NCBI GenBank assembly: GCA_017941505.1
Contig: JAGAWH010000102.1
Location: forward strand, 1 to 8,604
Length of the DNA: 8,604 nt
DNA from: Faecalicoccus sp.
GTDB lineage: Bacteria > Bacillota_I > Bacilli_A > Erysipelotrichales > Erysipelotrichaceae
Direction of reading: 5' to 3'
In this document: piece by piece, positions 5,601 to 8,604 of the stretch
Position numbering within the stretch: the first letter of the stretch is position 1
Layout: the number at the start of each line of letters is the position of its first letter
The notes under the pieces: model-generated
Database searches by the model: none
Told to the model about the DNA's origin: nothing
Seen by the model: the letters and a program-made list of their open reading frames with translations, nothing else
Translations under genes and position numbers: made by a program

Positions 5601-5629
5601 ATTTTAATTTAGATTTATGAACTGTACAA
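5601..5629 (-). promoter_or_regulatory. Likely GH32 promoter
   Basis: On the minus strand TTGTAC (5624-5629) is separated by 17 bases from TAAAAT (5601-5606), which matches five of six -10 bases; the -35 matches only TTG. Just upstream, TGTAATCGTTTATT (minus strand, 5629-5642) has the TG...CG core seen in LacI-family and CcpA sites but does not complete the palindrome, so an operator here is only a possibility. Confidence 0.5.
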
Positions 5630-5697
5630 TAAACGATTACAGTTTTTTTGTGGATTTGCTAAAAAGGGAAATGCTACATAAATTAAGGTAAACAGGT

Positions 5698-5703
5698 TAT
5701 AAT
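5698..5703 (+). promoter_or_regulatory. -10 element for the hybrid kinase gene
   Basis: A perfect TATAAT sits 57 bases before the kinase start codon. No good -35 is seen at the right spacing (TACATA at 5675-5680 is the best), so an activator or a weak promoter is possible. Confidence 0.45.
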
Positions 5704-5748
5704 ACTTAAAGAGCAATTATCATCGAAAAAGGAAGGAACAATCCTTAT

Positions 5749-5754
5749 AAGGGG
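5749..5754 (+). promoter_or_regulatory. Ribosome binding site of the hybrid kinase gene
   Basis: AAGGGG lies six bases before ATG 5761. Its first bases belong to the palindrome CCTTATAAGG (5743-5752). The upstream arm of that palindrome can instead pair with AAGGA at 5733-5737, so local folding could mask the site to some degree. Confidence 0.6.
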
Positions 5755-5760
5755 TCTTTT

Positions 5761-8310
5761 ATGGAAAACACAATTCAACAACATTTATTAAATGCACTTA
5801 TTGCGGAATATAAAAGAGTATATCTGCTCGACTTAAAACAGGATAGAATCATTTATACCTATAATACAGAAAATGAATTACCTCCTTTGATCTGCCTTGC
5901 GGATACCTATACCGAGGCACATCATCGCTTTACGCTGCGTTTTGTGGACCCGGAGCACAGGGTATGGTTTGAAAATAATTTATCCTGTCCGAGCGTAACC
6001 GTTCATCTTCAACGGGCCAATGTCTTTTCATTTTTATATAAGGCAAGAAACGGGAAGCGTACCCGCATTGATGTGCGGGCAGCCTTAATGGATGGAAATG
6101 AGCCTCAGCAGGCTTTGATCTGCATTCCGAATTATGATCGAAACGAGCAGTTTTTTTCCGGGGAGACAATCAACGATTTCCAATCGGAAAAGGACTTTGA
6201 GATATATTTCAACTCTCTGCAGACAGATATCGCCATGCGAAATCGATATGAAGATATCATCTCTTCGCAATCGATATCCAGCTATGATGTCGATTTAACC
6301 GATAATGTCGTTTTGACAGGAGACTTTAAACGATCCGATCTTCTGTATCATGCTCATGGCATTCGTATACCCGGACGTTTTGATTTGATACGCGAAACCT
6401 GGGCAAAACGGATCACATCGGATAATGTCGAAGAATTTAAATCTTTCTCCACCAGAGAAAATCTTCTGAAGATGTTTGAAGAAGGTCAGAAGGAAGCCTG
6501 GATAGAGTATCGGGTTCAGGATCTCAGTGGCATGGATGTATGGTTTCGGGAAACCATCGTCATGAATAAAGATGAAAAAGACGGCCATATTCGTGCTATT
6601 ATCATCTTCCGGGATATTACCGACCGCAAAAAGATGGAACTGGAACACCAGAGACGCTTGGATGTGATTAACGGATTATCCCTGGAATATGACAGTGTGT
6701 ATTTTGTCGATTTGATTCATGATACTTTTTCTATTTATCGTATCTCCAATGAAGTTTATGAAGTCATTAAAGACTGTATTCTGCCGGAGTTTTCTTTATC
6801 GATGTCCCGGTTTGCCAATAAGGTTGTTTATTCCAACGATTATAAACAATTTATGGAATTGACGACCATTGATTCGATTCGGGATCGTATTAAAGAAAGT
6901 TCAACGTACTCTTTTACCTTCCGTGTTGACACCAAGCGGGGAATCTTATACTATCGCTGCAAAGTAGTTGGCATCGGTGATCCGCATAAAGAATGTAAGG
7001 AAGCACTCGTTGGTTTTGCGGATGTCACAGAAGAACATGAAAACGAGCTGCGCCAGCGTTTCCTGCTTGAAAATGCACTCGATGCAGCGGAACAGTCGGG
7101 AAGGGCTAAAACGGCATTTTTATCGAATTTATCGCATGATATACGTACCCCGATGAATGCGATCTTAGGATATGCGCACCTGGCCCAATTCCATATCGAT
7201 GATAAGGAAGAGGTGCTGCAATGTATCAATAAAATTGAACATTCAGGAGCCCATCTTCTGCAGATGTTAAATAATTCACTGGACCTTTCACGCATTGAAA
7301 GCGGACGTATGAATTTAAATGAGACCAGCTCGAATCTAAAAGAAATGATGGATACGGTCATCAACATGGTAGATGGAGATATGAATTATAAATCCCAGAC
7401 GCTGAATGTTGAATTTGATGAAAGTTTAAATCAAAACGTTTATTGTGACAGAGTCCGCTATATGCAGGTTATGATCAACCTTCTGGAAAATGCCGTTAAG
7501 TATACCCCATACGGCGGTCATATCCTTTTCTCGATGAAGCGGCTTGATGGAGCACCTAACGGTTATTTAAAGGTGGAAATGAAAATCAAGGATGACGGCA
7601 TCGGAATGTCGGAACAATTCTTATCGAAAATATATGAACCATTTGAAAGGGAAGAGTCTGAAATGGTTACGCAGATCAACGGAAATGGACTCGGTCTTTC
7701 TATCTGTAAGGGTATTGTTGATCAAATGGGTGGAGATATCCGCGTGTACTCCGCAAAACATAAGGGTACGACCTTTAAAGTTACTATTGCGATGCGTCAG
7801 GATGATACGCAATTATCACAGCAGGATAAAGTGTTATATTCCGCAACATCGCGCTTCCGGATATTCAGCAGGACTTCGCTGTACATCCGTAAGACTATTA
7901 CCCATAAACCTTCGATTCTTTTAGTTGAGGATAACGATTTGAATCGTGATATCGGAGTCCGCTTACTTCAAAGAGAGGGCTTAAAGGTATTTACGGCTGC
8001 CAATGGACAGGAAGCTGTCAATATGGTGAAAAATAATAAAAAAGGAGCCTTTGATCTGGTATTGATGGACATTCGTATGCCGATTTTAAATGGATATGAA
8101 GCAACCAAACAGATCAAAGCGTATTGTTACAAAAGACAGGAGGAACTTCCGATTATAGCTCTTTCAGCCGACGCCTTTGATGAAAGTGTAAAAGAAGCTA
8201 AGGATACCGGAATGGATGCCTTTGCGATCAAGCCAATCGATACAGCGGTATTGATGGAGATTATTAATCATTTCTTAGAGTATAAGGGGGATGAAGATGA
8301 TGGAATGTAA
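5761..8310 (+). CDS. Soluble hybrid sensor histidine kinase with PAS-like sensor modules
   Basis: An 849-residue sensor kinase that should autophosphorylate on His and pass the phosphate to its own receiver. Order: PAS-like module A (about 10-140), PAS (about 160-290, ending RDITDRKK), PAS-like module B (about 303-425, ending ADVTEEHE), a linker helix, HisKA with H459 in SHDIRTPMN, HATPase_c with N-box Asn577, DDGIGM (Asp612) and GNGLGLS (641 on), then a receiver with E723/D724, phospho-acceptor D770 in LMDIRMP and Lys824 in AIKP. Modules A and B share an EY..VY..DL opening (16-25 and 309-318), suggesting duplication. No signal peptide or transmembrane segment is seen, so it probably senses a cytoplasmic cue. 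There is no DNA-binding output domain, so an HPt protein or other partner elsewhere would carry the signal on. AAGGGG lies six bases before the start. Its ligand is unknown. Confidence 0.93.
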   Translation: MENTIQQHLLNALIAEYKRVYLLDLKQDRIIYTYNTENELPPLICLADTYTEAHHRFTLRFVDPEHRVWFENNLSCPSVTVHLQRANVFSFLYKARNGKRTRIDVRAALMDGNEPQQALICIPNYDRNEQFFSGETINDFQSEKDFEIYFNSLQTDIAMRNRYEDIISSQSISSYDVDLTDNVVLTGDFKRSDLLYHAHGIRIPGRFDLIRETWAKRITSDNVEEFKSFSTRENLLKMFEEGQKEAWIEYRVQDLSGMDVWFRETIVMNKDEKDGHIRAIIIFRDITDRKKMELEHQRRLDVINGLSLEYDSVYFVDLIHDTFSIYRISNEVYEVIKDCILPEFSLSMSRFANKVVYSNDYKQFMELTTIDSIRDRIKESSTYSFTFRVDTKRGILYYRCKVVGIGDPHKECKEALVGFADVTEEHENELRQRFLLENALDAAEQSGRAKTAFLSNLSHDIRTPMNAILGYAHLAQFHIDDKEEVLQCINKIEHSGAHLLQMLNNSLDLSRIESGRMNLNETSSNLKEMMDTVINMVDGDMNYKSQTLNVEFDESLNQNVYCDRVRYMQVMINLLENAVKYTPYGGHILFSMKRLDGAPNGYLKVEMKIKDDGIGMSEQFLSKIYEPFEREESEMVTQINGNGLGLSICKGIVDQMGGDIRVYSAKHKGTTFKVTIAMRQDDTQLSQQDKVLYSATSRFRIFSRTSLYIRKTITHKPSILLVEDNDLNRDIGVRLLQREGLKVFTAANGQEAVNMVKNNKKGAFDLVLMDIRMPILNGYEATKQIKAYCYKRQEELPIIALSADAFDESVKEAKDTGMDAFAIKPIDTAVLMEIINHFLEYKGDEDDGM

Positions 8311-8604
8311 AGATGAAAAATCATTGTATATATATGCATTAAACCGGGACTTTGATGTAGAAACCGCAAAAGAAATATTGGAACACCCATGTTGTTCACT
8401 GGCGATTGCGTTATGTCTTTTCTATAAAAGTCAGGAATTTGATCCTGCACCGGGATCAAAAGAAGAAATGGAATTAATTCAATTTTCGCAGAATCTATAT
8501 CTCGATATAAAAAAATGGAAGTATGTTCCAAGGGAAATGGGATATAAGGTACCTTTATCTCCATCCCAGAAATTTAAATTAAATTTAGAATTAGAAGAAG
8601 AAGA
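8297..8604 (+). CDS. DUF4274-like protein, 3' end outside window
   Basis: An open reading frame in a different frame from the kinase runs from its last codons to the window edge without a stop (over 100 residues). ATG codons occur at 8291, 8297 and 8300; AAGGGGG at 8284-8290 is six bases from ATG 8297, which I prefer, so the gene overlaps the kinase 3' end by 14 bases and is probably translationally coupled. The N-terminal part, with LYIYALNRDFDVETAKEILE followed by HPCCSLAIALCLFY, resembles the DUF4274 pattern (a His/Tyr-Asn-Asp helix, then a hPxCdlgTALlxFw-like segment). DUF4274 has no established function. The later part is Lys/Glu-rich and I do not recognise it. The family match is by eye. 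Confidence 0.7.
   Translation, partial: MMECKDEKSLYIYALNRDFDVETAKEILEHPCCSLAIALCLFYKSQEFDPAPGSKEEMELIQFSQNLYLDIKKWKYVPREMGYKVPLSPSQKFKLNLELEEE

Noticed and set aside
5628..5643. Full cre (CcpA) site upstream of the GH32 gene
   Set aside because: Only the TG..A.CG half of the consensus is present; the closing CA is missing, so I mention it only within the promoter entry.
6951..7367. 138-residue minus-strand open frame inside the kinase
   Set aside because: It lies antisense to the HisKA region of a clearly real gene and its composition (Ser/Arg/Cys-rich) is typical of a shadow frame.
8268..8564. 98-residue minus-strand open frame at the right edge
   Set aside because: It is antisense to the DUF4274-like gene, which has a good ribosome site and family-like pattern; no support for the minus frame.

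Overview
The window looks like a chromosomal segment of a low-GC, Gram-positive-type bacterium (Bacillota). This rests on the AT-rich coding bias, strong AGGAGG-type ribosome binding sites, TTGACA/TATAAT-type promoters, a BioY biotin importer with a BirA-like operator, and a PTS/phospho-sugar and sucrose-type carbohydrate gene complement. A gut Firmicute, perhaps of the Erysipelotrichia or a clostridial group, would fit, but the sequence alone does not settle this. No rRNA, tRNA, CRISPR array or insertion sequence was seen.

Layout. Bases 1-140 are the 3' end of a group II intron on the + strand (domains V and VI with a bulged branch-point A). It abuts the 3' end of a minus-strand GH1 glycosidase gene (137-1510) and supplies that gene's stop codon. 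A divergent promoter region (1511-1619) separates it from a compact + strand cassette: a degenerate HAD-like protein (1620-2195), an orphan PTS EIIB protein of the lactose/cellobiose type (2197-2616) and a GNAT acetyltransferase (2632-3108). The cassette ends in a 24-nt perfect palindrome that also carries the last codons and stop of the convergent minus-strand gene.

The convergent minus-strand unit is bioY followed by a DUF1284 cysteine-rich protein, joined by an ATGA overlap. It is preceded by a consensus promoter whose -35 box lies inside a BirA-like inverted repeat. A hairpin terminator directly next to this operator ends the minus-strand GH32 sucrose-type hydrolase gene (4114-5565). After another divergent promoter region (5566-5760), the + strand carries a large, apparently soluble hybrid histidine kinase with PAS-like sensor modules, HisKA, HATPase and a C-terminal receiver (5761-8310). 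A DUF4274-like gene overlaps its 3' end and runs off the window.

How the genes fit together. Three themes are visible. The first is carbohydrate use: a GH1 enzyme with the residues that bind a 6-phosphate, an orphan EIIB, and a GH32 enzyme. The second is biotin scavenging, with the DUF1284 protein plausibly under the same control as bioY. The third is signalling by the hybrid kinase, whose stimulus and phosphorelay partner are not in the window. I did not find a clearly new multi-gene system. The least explained unit is the pseudo-HAD / orphan EIIB / GNAT cassette, and the most concrete unusual structures are the intron-gene junction, the shared palindrome and the bioY operator.
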